A stretch of DNA of 64,000 nt from JBEVJC01 sp040510375 (GTDB lineage: Bacteria > Bacteroidota > Bacteroidia > Chitinophagales > Chitinophagaceae): the NCBI GenBank assembly GCA_040510375.1, contig JBEVJC010000008.1, forward strand, positions 1 to 64,000, written 5' to 3'. The notes under the pieces were generated by a model that saw only the letters and a list, made by a program, of their open reading frames with translations, ran no database searches and was not told where the DNA came from. Both the position numbers and the translations under genes were made by a program. Every line of letters begins with the position of its first letter. Positions within the stretch are counted from its first letter, which is position 1. Of this stretch, positions 41,568 through 49,399 are shown piece by piece.

Positions 41568-44267
41568 TTAACGGCCTGAATTTGTAACATAACCTTTCAG
41601 TTCCTCATTGAATTCATCCTGGCGGATAAGTTCCTCAATGGTCAGATGCATACGGTAACGCCAGTAATGTTTGGGATTGGATGGATCGTTGATCCGTTCC
41701 GCATGTGGATCCTGGCGACGTAATGTTTCAGACATACCCAGGAGATCCTGCAACTGGAAAATACTCCACATGGCCGGTGAATAAAGATGTTGCATTACGA
41801 TGGCACGGCTTACCCATGGTTCACAGAAATAAGGAGCCCCGCCCCACTGGCCAAGGATCTGGTTAAAGAAACGCTGCGTTTTATCGCGGTTCTCTTCCCA
41901 CCATCCGCGAACGGTGCTCATGTCGTGGGTAGCGGGCGTAATAACCGACAGGTACGGCGCATCATCCGGATTGAAAAATTCTTTCGACGGATCTTTCGGC
42001 ATGCGCTGGATTTCCAGGCTGAGGATGCCCAGTTCTTTCATTACCTCGGGAACCGTGTCGGGCACCATTCCCAGGTCCTCGCCACAGATCAGCATATTGG
42101 TTGCTTCCTTCAGTTGTGGCAATTTTTTCATGGCTTCCCTTTTCCAGAACTGATCCTGGCGACGGAAGAAATAATTTATATACAGGGCCCTTAATTTTTC
42201 CTGCAGATGGGGTATCAGGTTGCGGAAAGAGGAGGTTTGTTCCATCGCGATACGGAAGTGGAATTCCTGTCCCTGCGACTCCCCCACCTTGAACATAATC
42301 ACATTGGAGATGAGATCGTATAATCCCAGGTTGATCATGGCATTTGATGCCGTGTTTTCCAGCCGGGCAAAATGTTCTTCCACTTTACGCTGGGTATCAA
42401 ATTCGGGACGAAGGTCGTAGCCGTTAAATGCATTCGGCACCAGGTAAAGTTCCTTTACCTCCTGCATCGAATTGCCAAAACTATCCCACAGTACCTGGTC
42501 GTTTATAAACGGGTGGCAGAAACGTTGTTCATCAAACCAGATCCCGTTCTCGCCAAACTCGACATAGTGAACCGGGATGCAGGGTGAAAAATGACCCATG
42601 ATCCCCTGCACGGATGAAAGAGGAATCGTCCAGATCCGGAAAAATCCGAGGATATGGTCAATGCGGAATGCATCGAAGTACTCACTCATCTGTTCAAAAC
42701 GTTTTTTCCACCAGGCGAATCCATCTTCCTGCATTTTTTTCCAGTTGTAGGTCGGAAAGCCCCAGTTCTGGCCATTCACAGCGAAATCGTCTGGTGGTGC
42801 GCCCGCCTGTTCTTCCATATTATACAGGGATGGTTCCACCCATGCATCAGAACCATACCGGTAAATGCCGATGGGAATATCGCCCTTCAGTACAATGCCT
42901 TTTTTATTTGCATAATCTGAAGCGTCTTTCAACTGCAGGTGCAGATGGAACTGCACGTAACAATTAAATAAAATTTCTTTTTGTACGGCACCGGATGTGG
43001 TAAATAATTTACGGACCTCGGTCTCGTTATAAACCTTATTGGTCTTCCAGGATTCGTAATGTGAGGTTTTATATTTGTCGCGGAAGTAACAGAAAACTGC
43101 GTAGGGCTCCAGCCAGTGTTTATTCCTTTCAAAGAATTTTTTATAAGTGGGATCGCCCAGCACTTCCTTTCCATCTGCGCTATACAGTTCGCGCAACATC
43201 GCCATTTTAAATTTCAGCGTTTCTTCATAGTCGATGCCGTCCAGTTCATTCAGCTGTTTTTGTTTTTTCTTCAGTGACTTGATTTTGTCAGCATGTTTGT
43301 CCCCTGCTACTTTGGCAAGGTTTATATAAAGCGGATGAAGTGCAAATGCAGAGATGGCTGCGTAAGGATAGGAATCAGCCCAGGTGCCGGTTGCGGTGGT
43401 ATCATTTACAGGAAGTATCTGAACCAGTCGCAGTTCGGTTTTACGGGCCCAGTCGACCAGGAGTTTCAGGTCAGTAAACTCGCCTACACCAAAACTATTT
43501 TTTGAGCGGAGACTGAATACCGGTATTGAAACACCTGCGCCCTTCCATGTAGTATTCGGAAGATGGATAAATCCATCCTGGAGGATGGTAGTCCGCGCTG
43601 TGCCTGCTTCGGCAATGAACAAACGGTTCTCTCCATTTTCGAAATGGACCAGGCGTTCTTCCTTTTCGTTCCACACACCGTATTTATAGGCAATAGCAAG
43701 ATGGCGTTTGGTGAGATCAATATAACCAACCCACCAGTCGTCTTCACGGGAAAGTATAACCGGTGCCGTGTTTGACCAGCTGGCCAGCGACGGATCACCG
43801 CCCGACAGGCAAACCACTTCGTGTTTTTTCAGTTGTGGCGCCTTCACCCGAAAGATATGCGTATAGGTATGCGGGATTTTTGATTTGGAACCGGAACGGT
43901 TTTCTTTTAATAAAACCTTCCTGAAGGCAGTAGTAAATAAAGCGTTTTCAAATTCACCGGCATGGTTCCAGGTGTCGATCATGAATATTTCGGTAATGTG
44001 TTTGCCGGAGGCGATAGCTGAACGGTCGTGGCCGTGTTCAGCGATCATCTCCCCTTCTGCATTACGCAGGAAATATTTATAGGAGATGCCTTTTTTCTCC
44101 GGGTGTTTTTTTTCAAGGTCGATTGATAGAAACCAGTATTCGTTATTCAGGTATTGCATCGGTACCGCCCTGGCGGGATCACTGTCGCCGAGTTCAGCGG
44201 GATCGCCGGAAATCCAAAGTGTTTGTCCGAATTCTGTATGGAAACGCAGGTAAAACTGAAGGTTCAT
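41568..44267 (-). CDS. malQ: 4-alpha-glucanotransferase with two starch-binding domains
   Basis: An 899-residue amylomaltase (GH77), a disproportionating enzyme of maltodextrin use. The N-terminus carries two CBM20-like starch-binding domains (YLRFHTEFGQTLWISGDPAELG and HIFRVKAPQLKKHEVVCLSGGDPSLASW), as in plant DPE2 and many Bacteroidota. The catalytic barrel has DSYPYAAISAFALHPLYI, the nucleophile Asp in FRIDHILGFFRIW, acid/base Glu in CGEDLGMVP and Asp in ATHDMSTVRGWW. The start at 44267 (MNLQFYLRF) begins the first CBM20; an upstream ATG adds 17 unrelated residues. A LacI-type operator lies 156 bp upstream. Confidence 0.95.
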   Translation of the reverse strand: MNLQFYLRFHTEFGQTLWISGDPAELGDSDPARAVPMQYLNNEYWFLSIDLEKKHPEKKGISYKYFLRNAEGEMIAEHGHDRSAIASGKHITEIFMIDTWNHAGEFENALFTTAFRKVLLKENRSGSKSKIPHTYTHIFRVKAPQLKKHEVVCLSGGDPSLASWSNTAPVILSREDDWWVGYIDLTKRHLAIAYKYGVWNEKEERLVHFENGENRLFIAEAGTARTTILQDGFIHLPNTTWKGAGVSIPVFSLRSKNSFGVGEFTDLKLLVDWARKTELRLVQILPVNDTTATGTWADSYPYAAISAFALHPLYINLAKVAGDKHADKIKSLKKKQKQLNELDGIDYEETLKFKMAMLRELYSADGKEVLGDPTYKKFFERNKHWLEPYAVFCYFRDKYKTSHYESWKTNKVYNETEVRKLFTTSGAVQKEILFNCYVQFHLHLQLKDASDYANKKGIVLKGDIPIGIYRYGSDAWVEPSLYNMEEQAGAPPDDFAVNGQNWGFPTYNWKKMQEDGFAWWKKRFEQMSEYFDAFRIDHILGFFRIWTIPLSSVQGIMGHFSPCIPVHYVEFGENGIWFDEQRFCHPFINDQVLWDSFGNSMQEVKELYLVPNAFNGYDLRPEFDTQRKVEEHFARLENTASNAMINLGLYDLISNVIMFKVGESQGQEFHFRIAMEQTSSFRNLIPHLQEKLRALYINYFFRRQDQFWKREAMKKLPQLKEATNMLICGEDLGMVPDTVPEVMKELGILSLEIQRMPKDPSKEFFNPDDAPYLSVITPATHDMSTVRGWWEENRDKTQRFFNQILGQWGGAPYFCEPWVSRAIVMQHLYSPAMWSIFQLQDLLGMSETLRRQDPHAERINDPSNPKHYWRYRMHLTIEELIRQDEFNEELKGYVTNSGR

Positions 44268-44422
44268 GTAGGAAAAATATGCAGGCCCAGAAAATATTTG
44301 GCAACGTGTCGTTAGCACACATTACGAATATATAAAGAATTCCTGCAAGGTTCGTGCATTTTCTCAAAACAGGAAAGGAAAATTTGATGGAAAGATGGGG
44401 TTTATATGGGGGTTAATCCGCT

Positions 44423-44443
44423 GGACTTAAATCGATTTTGTCC
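44423..44443. promoter_or_regulatory. LacI-type operator between malQ and the 51-residue gene
   Basis: Contains TAAATCGATTT, matching 11 of 12 bases of the operators at 5175, inside a wider symmetric GGAC...AATCGATT...GTCC. It overlaps the -33 TTG of the promoter at 44438, so binding would repress it; it is also upstream of malQ. Confidence 0.5.
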
Positions 44444-44467
44444 TTTAAAGCCGGCCGCTTACATTTG
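44438..44467 (+). promoter_or_regulatory. Consensus promoter for the 51-residue gene
   Basis: TTG (44438-44440) and TACATTTG (44460-44467) separated by exactly 19 bp, a full match to the Bacteroidota consensus, 16 bp before the ATG at 44484. Confidence 0.75.
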
Positions 44468-44483
44468 CAAAAATACCATCGAT

Positions 44484-44639
44484 ATGGAGCAAACAAAAAA
44501 ATACAAAGGTTTATACTGGTTATTGTTTTTCGCTTCGACTGCTGCCCTGGTCATTGCCATTATTACCCATTGGGAATGGCTGACACTGATCCTTCCGTTT
44601 GTAACTACTTCCTTCGTGAAAGCGATGGATCTGATGTAA
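44484..44639 (+). CDS. Small hydrophobic membrane protein, 51 residues
   Basis: A short gene of unknown function. The product (MEQTKKYKGLYWLLFF...) has a basic start, a first helix LYWLLFFASTAALVIAIITH and a second hydrophobic segment LTLILPFVTTSFV, ending in KAMDLM; it is likely a two-helix inner membrane peptide. Support that it is real: a perfect promoter 16 bp upstream, a terminator 22 bp downstream, and even hydrophobicity through the frame. I know of no named family. The LacI-type operator on its promoter suggests sugar-linked control. Confidence 0.65.
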   Translation: MEQTKKYKGLYWLLFFASTAALVIAIITHWEWLTLILPFVTTSFVKAMDLM

Positions 44640-44660
44640 TACATCGAATTCAGATTTTTT

Positions 44661-44690
44661 AAGCCCTGGCATCTTGCCGGGGCTTTCTTT
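44661..44690 (+). terminator. Intrinsic terminator after the 51-residue gene
   Basis: Arms AAGCCCTGGCA and TGCCGGGGCTT (one G-U pair), loop TCT, then TCTTTT. Confidence 0.8.
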
Positions 44691-44845
44691 TGGAGGCCGG
44701 CGCAGGAAATATTTGATTGAACCGGGAATGGCAAATGATATGTACGTTCAGACCTGAATCGTCAAATTGCCGGATTGTCAAATTATACGAAGGGCAATTT
44801 GCAGGACCGGTTAATATACCCGGAAGACTATAACCGGCAAGACAT

Positions 44846-44876
44846 AAAAAAACCGGTTCCTTACATGGACCCGGTT
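44846..44876 (-). terminator. Intrinsic terminator after the 65-residue gene
   Basis: Arms AACCGGTTCC and GGACCCGGTT around TTACAT; on the minus strand the hairpin runs into TTTTTTATG. It lies 19 bp past the small gene's stop. Confidence 0.75.
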
Positions 44877-44894
44877 AATAAAAGCTTTATCCGA

Positions 44895-45092
44895 TTAGTT
44901 GATTCTTCTCAACATTCTTGTCGCAGATTTTGCGTTTCTCCGGATCTTCCACATGTCGATTCTGGTGAAAGACGTTTTACCGGGCGCTGGCATATCAAAT
45001 GTAGTTGCAACGGTCTCTTTGATTTCTGTTAAGAGGCTTTTTAATACTTCTGGTTCCATCCGGACAATAGATGGCATTACATCACTGTTCAT
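44895..45092 (-). CDS. Small conserved-looking protein, 65 residues
   Basis: A short gene of unknown function encoding MNSDVMPSIVRMEPEVLKSL...KTSFTRIDMWKIRRNAKSATRMLRRIN. It is soluble, with a helical N-terminal half and a strongly basic C-terminus (RRNAKSATRMLRR) that could bind nucleic acid. I recall similar short proteins in Chitinophagaceae genomes but no named domain. The dedicated terminator directly after the stop supports it. No clear -7 box is seen before the ATG at 45092. Confidence 0.6.
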   Translation of the reverse strand: MNSDVMPSIVRMEPEVLKSLLTEIKETVATTFDMPAPGKTSFTRIDMWKIRRNAKSATRMLRRIN

Positions 45093-45474
45093 GATCTTTT
45101 ATTTAGGGTTTAATGATTACTAAATCTTAGTATACACTTGAGCTTCGGGGAGAATGGAACACTAAGAATCGTTAGAAGTAAGAAAGTGTGAATTCTATCG
45201 CCTGTTTTTCGTTGAGTACTACAACTGTTGCTCAGTTTGATGATGCAAAAGTAGATCGATTTTTTTTCAAATCAAAGCGGTCCGGCATGGAAAAGCCCGT
45301 TTTGCATGAAATATACAAGTATTTGTGGTGAAGGTGGTAATCCTTCGAAATGATTCAAGTATATCGTTTATTTATGCTAATACTTTCAGTTAAACCATTA
45401 ATGTATGGATAATCACGAATACGGAGCTTTTATTGTAAAAGTGGTGAAGTATTGCCTGCTGATCTTTGCAGTTG
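45093..45474. other. Intergenic region upstream of the 65-residue gene
   Basis: A 382-bp AT-rich space into which the 65-residue gene and the CYTH gene open from opposite sides of the divide (both on the minus strand, the latter upstream). I see no RNA gene or hairpin. One short plus-strand frame at 45405 is listed separately. Confidence 0.5.
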
Positions 45475-45554
45475 TCACAATACCGGTGAAACCTCTCCTG
45501 CTGCAGCTATCAGCAGATCACTGTACGACACGCTCACCAGGTCTTCTGCGCTGA
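45405..45554 (+). CDS. Possible 49-residue membrane peptide
   Basis: A short open frame beginning MDNHEYGAFIVKVVKY with one hydrophobic stretch (CLLIFAVVTIPVKPLLLQL). The last third overlaps the 3' end of the CYTH gene on the other strand. It may be real because the hydrophobic run lies just before that overlap, but there is no clear promoter or terminator, so this is only a candidate. Confidence 0.25.
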   Translation: MDNHEYGAFIVKVVKYCLLIFAVVTIPVKPLLLQLSADHCTTRSPGLLR

Positions 45555-46014
45555 TCCCGAGTTCACCCATATAAAAATCACATTGCTGTTGCAGGGTAAC
45601 GGGATCAAATTCGCCGTCATTATTGAACGCTTCTATCTCTGTAAAACTACCCAGACCTTTCACCTCGTCAATATGGAACTTTACATTACCGAGATAAAAA
45701 ATCAGGCGTTGTTTACTAACGATTGTTTTGATACCATTGGAAAGTGTCAGCATTTCCTTCAGGCCACTTGCATCCGGAATACGGACAAGACGGAAAGAGG
45801 ATTGTTTTGGACCTTCCTGGTCGTTTCTGAGGTAAAAGATCAGGTTGTTTTCAATGATACCTTCCCGGAGTTTAAGCCTCCCGATTGGTACGTTAAAATA
45901 CGTGTCAGTCTGTTCATCGGTACCGGCAAACCTCGCTCCTTTTAACTCAAGGTATTCCCTGATTTTTTCCGGATGGTTACATCTTGCTTTTATCTCAATA
46001 TTCAGCGTTGCCAT
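45475..46014 (-). CDS. CYTH-domain protein (class IV adenylate cyclase-like)
   Basis: A 179-residue triphosphate-tunnel enzyme of the CYTH / CyaB group, whose members include class IV adenylate cyclase and tripolyphosphatases. The start LNIEIKARCNH corresponds to the ExExK motif with Asn at the first position, as in a subgroup of Bacteroidota. Further tunnel residues are in DTYFNVPIGRLKLREG, LIFYLRNDQ, SFRLVRIPD, KQRLIFYLGNVKFHIDEVKGLGSFTEIEAF. The usual substrate is ATP or inorganic triphosphate; which one cannot be said. Confidence 0.88.
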   Translation of the reverse strand: MATLNIEIKARCNHPEKIREYLELKGARFAGTDEQTDTYFNVPIGRLKLREGIIENNLIFYLRNDQEGPKQSSFRLVRIPDASGLKEMLTLSNGIKTIVSKQRLIFYLGNVKFHIDEVKGLGSFTEIEAFNNDGEFDPVTLQQQCDFYMGELGISAEDLVSVSYSDLLIAAAGEVSPVL

Positions 46015-46091
46015 TATGTTGGGTTATGGGTAATAAAAAAGGTTTGTTGTAAAAACAACAAACCTAAAAAAAGTTTAAACAATAATGTAGT

Positions 46092-46532
46092 CTACTCAGC
46101 GACGGCTTCTGCCATTCGCTTGCGAAGAACGGGACCTTCACTGATTCCATCACATTTTACAAATCGCATCGCGCTCCATACATGGTCCAGCTCTACCCTG
46201 TCGGTACTTTCGTACCCCTCACAGGTCAGACGGTTCCAGCTGCATTCGCGATTCAGGTCTGTAACAATTTTAGAAGTAGTCTTGGGGTAAGCAATCCAAA
46301 ACTTCGATTCACCTTTCAGCGAAGGCATTACATCTTTCAAAATGCCATTCAACTGGTTTTCATTTACTGCGAAAACCAGGGCAAAATCGATCTTCCGGTT
46401 CCTTAGAAGCGGAGTCATGTTTTTGGCGAAAGATAGCTTGCTGAATTGTTTCTCGATGGATGACGGCAAACCCTGAATTAAAAGATTCTTCTCGTCTGCC
46501 AGTTGTAATTTTTCAAAAACTGTTAATAACAT
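46092..46532 (-). CDS. DUF3052-like protein
   Basis: A 146-residue soluble protein of unknown function. The region KIDFALVFAVNENQLNGILKDVMPSLKGESKFWIAYPKTTSKIVTDL, followed by a Trp-containing loop and VELDHVWSAMRF, matches what I remember of DUF3052 family proteins (a strand-helix unit ending W-SALRF). Here the second half is preserved but the N-terminal part is different, so family membership is likely, not certain. No conserved neighbours; single gene. Confidence 0.7.
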   Translation of the reverse strand: MLLTVFEKLQLADEKNLLIQGLPSSIEKQFSKLSFAKNMTPLLRNRKIDFALVFAVNENQLNGILKDVMPSLKGESKFWIAYPKTTSKIVTDLNRECSWNRLTCEGYESTDRVELDHVWSAMRFVKCDGISEGPVLRKRMAEAVAE

Positions 46533-46661
46533 ACTTTGAAGGAATTTTAGGGGTTTACTGGCAACAGCTCCTGTCTTGGAGATGGGCTATTGTCCAGCGT
46601 TCTCATTTGCAGGGATGGCGAAGGTACGCAAAAATGCCGGGTTTCCGCCGGTTTGACCAAA

Positions 46662-46696
46662 CAAAAATCCCGTCCAGCTTGTATTTGAACGGGATT
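46662..46696 (-). terminator. Intrinsic terminator after the M48 gene
   Basis: Arms AATCCCGT and ACGGGATT with a loop of about 15 bases; on the minus strand it continues into TTTTGTTTGG. It lies 20 bp past the M48 stop. Confidence 0.7.
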
Positions 46697-46715
46697 AAAA
46701 AAATTGTAATATAAT

Positions 46716-47528
46716 TTATTTGCCAACCGGCTTATAAACTGCCATTGCTTCGGGCATATATTTTTCAAGTTGGGCGATCCGATTGCCTTCGGCCGGGTGC
46801 GTACTGAGGAATTCCGGTGGTTTCTCGCCGGAGGAGGCTTTTGCCATTCTCTGCCATAATGCAATGGCTTCCTGTGGATTATATCCGGCCATTGCTGCCC
46901 AGATCAAACCGTAACGATCAGCCTCCAGTTCGTGCTTCCGGGAAAACGGTAAAAGTACACCTACCTGGGTCCCGATCCCGAAGGCGCTCATGAACAGGTT
47001 TTGTGTGGCTGCAGGTTTGCTGGAAAGCGCTACCTGGAGACCGGTTTGTACCGCTTCGGCTCCCATACTCTGGCTCATCCGTTCGTTACCATGGTTAAAA
47101 ATGGCGTGTGAAACCTCATGTCCCATGACGGCTGCCAGCGCAGCTTCGTTCTGGGTAATGGGCAGCAGTCCGGTATATACCACAATTTTACCACCGGGCA
47201 TACACCATGCGTTTACCTCGTTACTTTGCACAAGTTTATACTCCCACTGGTAGCCAGCGAGTTCGCTGGATAATCCCCTTGAGGCATAGTAATCATTTAC
47301 TGCTTTTGTAATCCGCTGGCCAACGCGGGTAACCATTTCAGCATCCCGGCTGCCGGATGAGGCAACGACTTTATTCTGGGTGAGGAATTGCTGATACTCG
47401 GTGACAGCCATGGATTGCAGCTGGGATTCAGGCAGCAGCTTGAGCTGGCTTCTTCCGGTGACTGCATTTTGTGAACAGGAAATAAGCAGCGCAGAAGCCA
47501 GGAATACGGTTAGGATTTTTGAGATCAT
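46716..47528 (-). CDS. M48 family zinc metalloprotease lipoprotein
   Basis: A 270-residue periplasmic protease of the M48 family (LoiP/BepA-like). MISKILTVFLASALLISC is a lipoprotein signal with cysteine at residue 18. The zinc-binding motif HEVSH (in VMGHEVSHAIFNHG) and the third ligand in RKHELEADRYGLIWAAMAGY are intact. The ATG at 47528 starts the signal peptide directly; an ATG 9 codons upstream does not. Family members trim misassembled outer membrane proteins. Own terminator downstream. Confidence 0.92.
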   Translation of the reverse strand: MISKILTVFLASALLISCSQNAVTGRSQLKLLPESQLQSMAVTEYQQFLTQNKVVASSGSRDAEMVTRVGQRITKAVNDYYASRGLSSELAGYQWEYKLVQSNEVNAWCMPGGKIVVYTGLLPITQNEAALAAVMGHEVSHAIFNHGNERMSQSMGAEAVQTGLQVALSSKPAATQNLFMSAFGIGTQVGVLLPFSRKHELEADRYGLIWAAMAGYNPQEAIALWQRMAKASSGEKPPEFLSTHPAEGNRIAQLEKYMPEAMAVYKPVGK

Positions 47529-47744
47529 GTGAAAATGTTTTATATAAAAAACCAATCATTGTACCAAAATGACGTAAGTTCTTGTATTGAGGGTAACAGG
47601 TGACCGGCAGGACAAGAGCTCAGCGCCGGAAATCCGGTAGTTAACATTTATCCGGTAAGTTTTCCGGTTGCAAATATAATTGGGAACAGGTGAGCCGGGA
47701 AATTTTGCCGGTGAAGTTATCCGGCCTGTGAAATAATGGAAGTG
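47529..47744. repeat. CCGG-rich short repeats upstream of the M48 gene
   Basis: Two copies of GGAACAGGTGA/GTAACAGGTGA with a following CCGG (47590-47612 and 47680-47700), and TATCCGGTAAGTTTTCCGG echoed as TTGCCGGTGAAGTTATCCGG. No gene is visible. Probably decayed duplication. Confidence 0.4.
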
Positions 47745-48416
47745 TCAGTCATTAAAAGTTCCGTTCTCTTCCCTCCTGCGCTGACGGCGCCGGTCACGAT
47801 GTTTCAGGATGGGCACCTTACTCTCACTGCCGCGCAGCAGGCGGCCAATATTCTTCTGGTGTGTCAGGATCACCATCAGAGCAACAGCTATCGCAAATAC
47901 ACGATAGATATGATTGTCCATATTGAACACAATAAGAATAAATATGGGAAAGGTAACACTGGCCAGGATCGAACTTAAAGACACGAAACGCGTAAGGAAT
48001 AACACCAGCAGGAACACACCGGAACATCCCAGTGCCGACCAGGGGGAGATGCCCACCACCAGTCCGAACAATGTAGCCACGCCCTTGCCACCGCGGAAAT
48101 CAGCCCAGATGGGGAATATATGCCCAACCACAGCTGCCAGGCCGAGGCCGATCTGCAGGTTGGTAAACTGGATTTCGTTACTCATATAATCCGGAAACAA
48201 CAGGGAAAGTTTGACAGCGAGCATACCTTTCAGCATGTCTGTCAGCATTACAACGGTACCCCACTTGGGTCCGAGCACACGGAAAGTATTGGTAGCACCG
48301 GCATTGCCGCTACCATATTCACGGATATCAATATTAAAAAAATACCGGCTGACCCAAACGGAGGTAGGTACACTCCCGATAAGATAAGCCAGAACCAGCA
48401 TCAATAGTTCGTTCAT
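47745..48416 (-). CDS. plsY: Glycerol-3-phosphate acyltransferase PlsY
   Basis: A 223-residue membrane enzyme that transfers an acyl group from acyl-phosphate to glycerol 3-phosphate, the first step of phospholipid synthesis (with PlsX). Five helices are evident. The catalytic motifs are all there: LAYLIGSVPTSVWVS, GSGNAGATNTFRVLGPKWG, GHIFPIWADFRGGKGVAT and the third FPIFILIV region. It ends with a basic tail (KHRDRRRQRRREEN). plsX is not in the window. Confidence 0.95.
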   Translation of the reverse strand: MNELLMLVLAYLIGSVPTSVWVSRYFFNIDIREYGSGNAGATNTFRVLGPKWGTVVMLTDMLKGMLAVKLSLLFPDYMSNEIQFTNLQIGLGLAAVVGHIFPIWADFRGGKGVATLFGLVVGISPWSALGCSGVFLLVLFLTRFVSLSSILASVTFPIFILIVFNMDNHIYRVFAIAVALMVILTHQKNIGRLLRGSESKVPILKHRDRRRQRRREENGTFND

Positions 48417-48518
48417 AGAACCTTGGTTTCACCAACCCGACGATGGGAAGATCGATTACGAAAATACAAAAAAAAACGCGTTGAACGATAACAATAATTT
48501 AATGGCGCGCTCCCTTTT

Positions 48519-49334
48519 TTATATATCTGATAACTTCAGGCACAGCCAGTTAGCACGAATTAACTTATCCTTTACCTGTAACCCCTGACTGTTCGCTGCT
48601 TTTACTATATCCTCTTCATCTTCGCAGAGCAATCCACTTATTAAAAGTGTTCCGCCAACAGCCATACTTTTACGGAGAGCTGTCAGTTGCGCAAGGATCA
48701 CGTTTTTATTTATGTTGGCAAGGATAATATCAAAGACTTTGCCCGGCACTTCATCTGCCAGTATAAGCGTTATACCGGACGAATTATTGCGTTCAAAATT
48801 TTCCCTGGCATTATTTATACTCCAGCTATCGTTATCAATTGCTGTCACCGACGCAGCTCCCATTTTATTTGCGAGTATTGCAAGGATCCCGGTGCCGGTG
48901 CCGAAGTCGAAAACTTTTTTACCGGTAAATCCGATCGAACGCATCAGGCTGATCATCGACCAGGTAGTAGCATGGTGACCGGTACCGAAACTCATTTTTG
49001 GAGTGATTACAATCTCTGTCTCCACTCCTTCTGTCGGCGGATGGAAGTCGGCCCGGATTGATACAAAATCATCAACCCTTACCGGTTCAAAATTCGATTC
49101 CCAAAGGCTGTTCCAGTTCTGGTCGTCCATCATGGAACGGGTGAGTACTGCGCCGGTGATTTCAGCGATCTGTTCCATTGCTTCATCATTACCTTCCTTC
49201 TCTTCAAAAAAAACAGTGAGCGAATTTTCTGTTTCTTCCACCCCCGTAAACGAATACTGTGATAATAAACCGGAGATGATTTCCGATTGCTGTGTTTCAG
49301 TGGTCGCGAAAATATATTGCTGGTATCGTTTCAT
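48519..49334 (-). CDS. prmA: Ribosomal protein L11 methyltransferase
   Basis: Trimethylates ribosomal protein L11. The 271-residue protein has the PrmA N-terminal substrate-recognition domain and a class I methyltransferase core: MSFGTGHHATTWSMI, KVFDFGTGTGILAILANKMG (SAM-binding), VTAIDNDSWSINNARENF and ILANINKNVI (the NPP-like motif reads NIN). The start at 49334 (MKRYQQYIFAT) was preferred over one 6 codons upstream. Divergent-free: it lies just downstream of plsY? No: it is upstream of plsY on the same strand, 102 bp away, and downstream of pnp. Confidence 0.94.
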   Translation of the reverse strand: MKRYQQYIFATTETQQSEIISGLLSQYSFTGVEETENSLTVFFEEKEGNDEAMEQIAEITGAVLTRSMMDDQNWNSLWESNFEPVRVDDFVSIRADFHPPTEGVETEIVITPKMSFGTGHHATTWSMISLMRSIGFTGKKVFDFGTGTGILAILANKMGAASVTAIDNDSWSINNARENFERNNSSGITLILADEVPGKVFDIILANINKNVILAQLTALRKSMAVGGTLLISGLLCEDEEDIVKAANSQGLQVKDKLIRANWLCLKLSDI

Positions 49335-49361
49335 TATACTTTGTCTTTCCATTTACGATAT

Positions 49362-49390
49362 AAAAAAAACCCTGGTGTTTCCAGGGTTTT
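49362..49390 (-). terminator. Intrinsic terminator after pnp
   Basis: Perfect arms ACCCTGG and CCAGGGT with loop TGTTT. On the minus strand the hairpin is followed by TTTTTTTA; T-rich on the other side too. Confidence 0.85.
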
Positions 49391-49399
49391 GTTATTCTT

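Noticed and set aside
45253..45266. Further LacI operator in TAGATCGATTTTTT
   Set aside because: Only the central ATCGATTT matches; the left half of the palindrome is lost.
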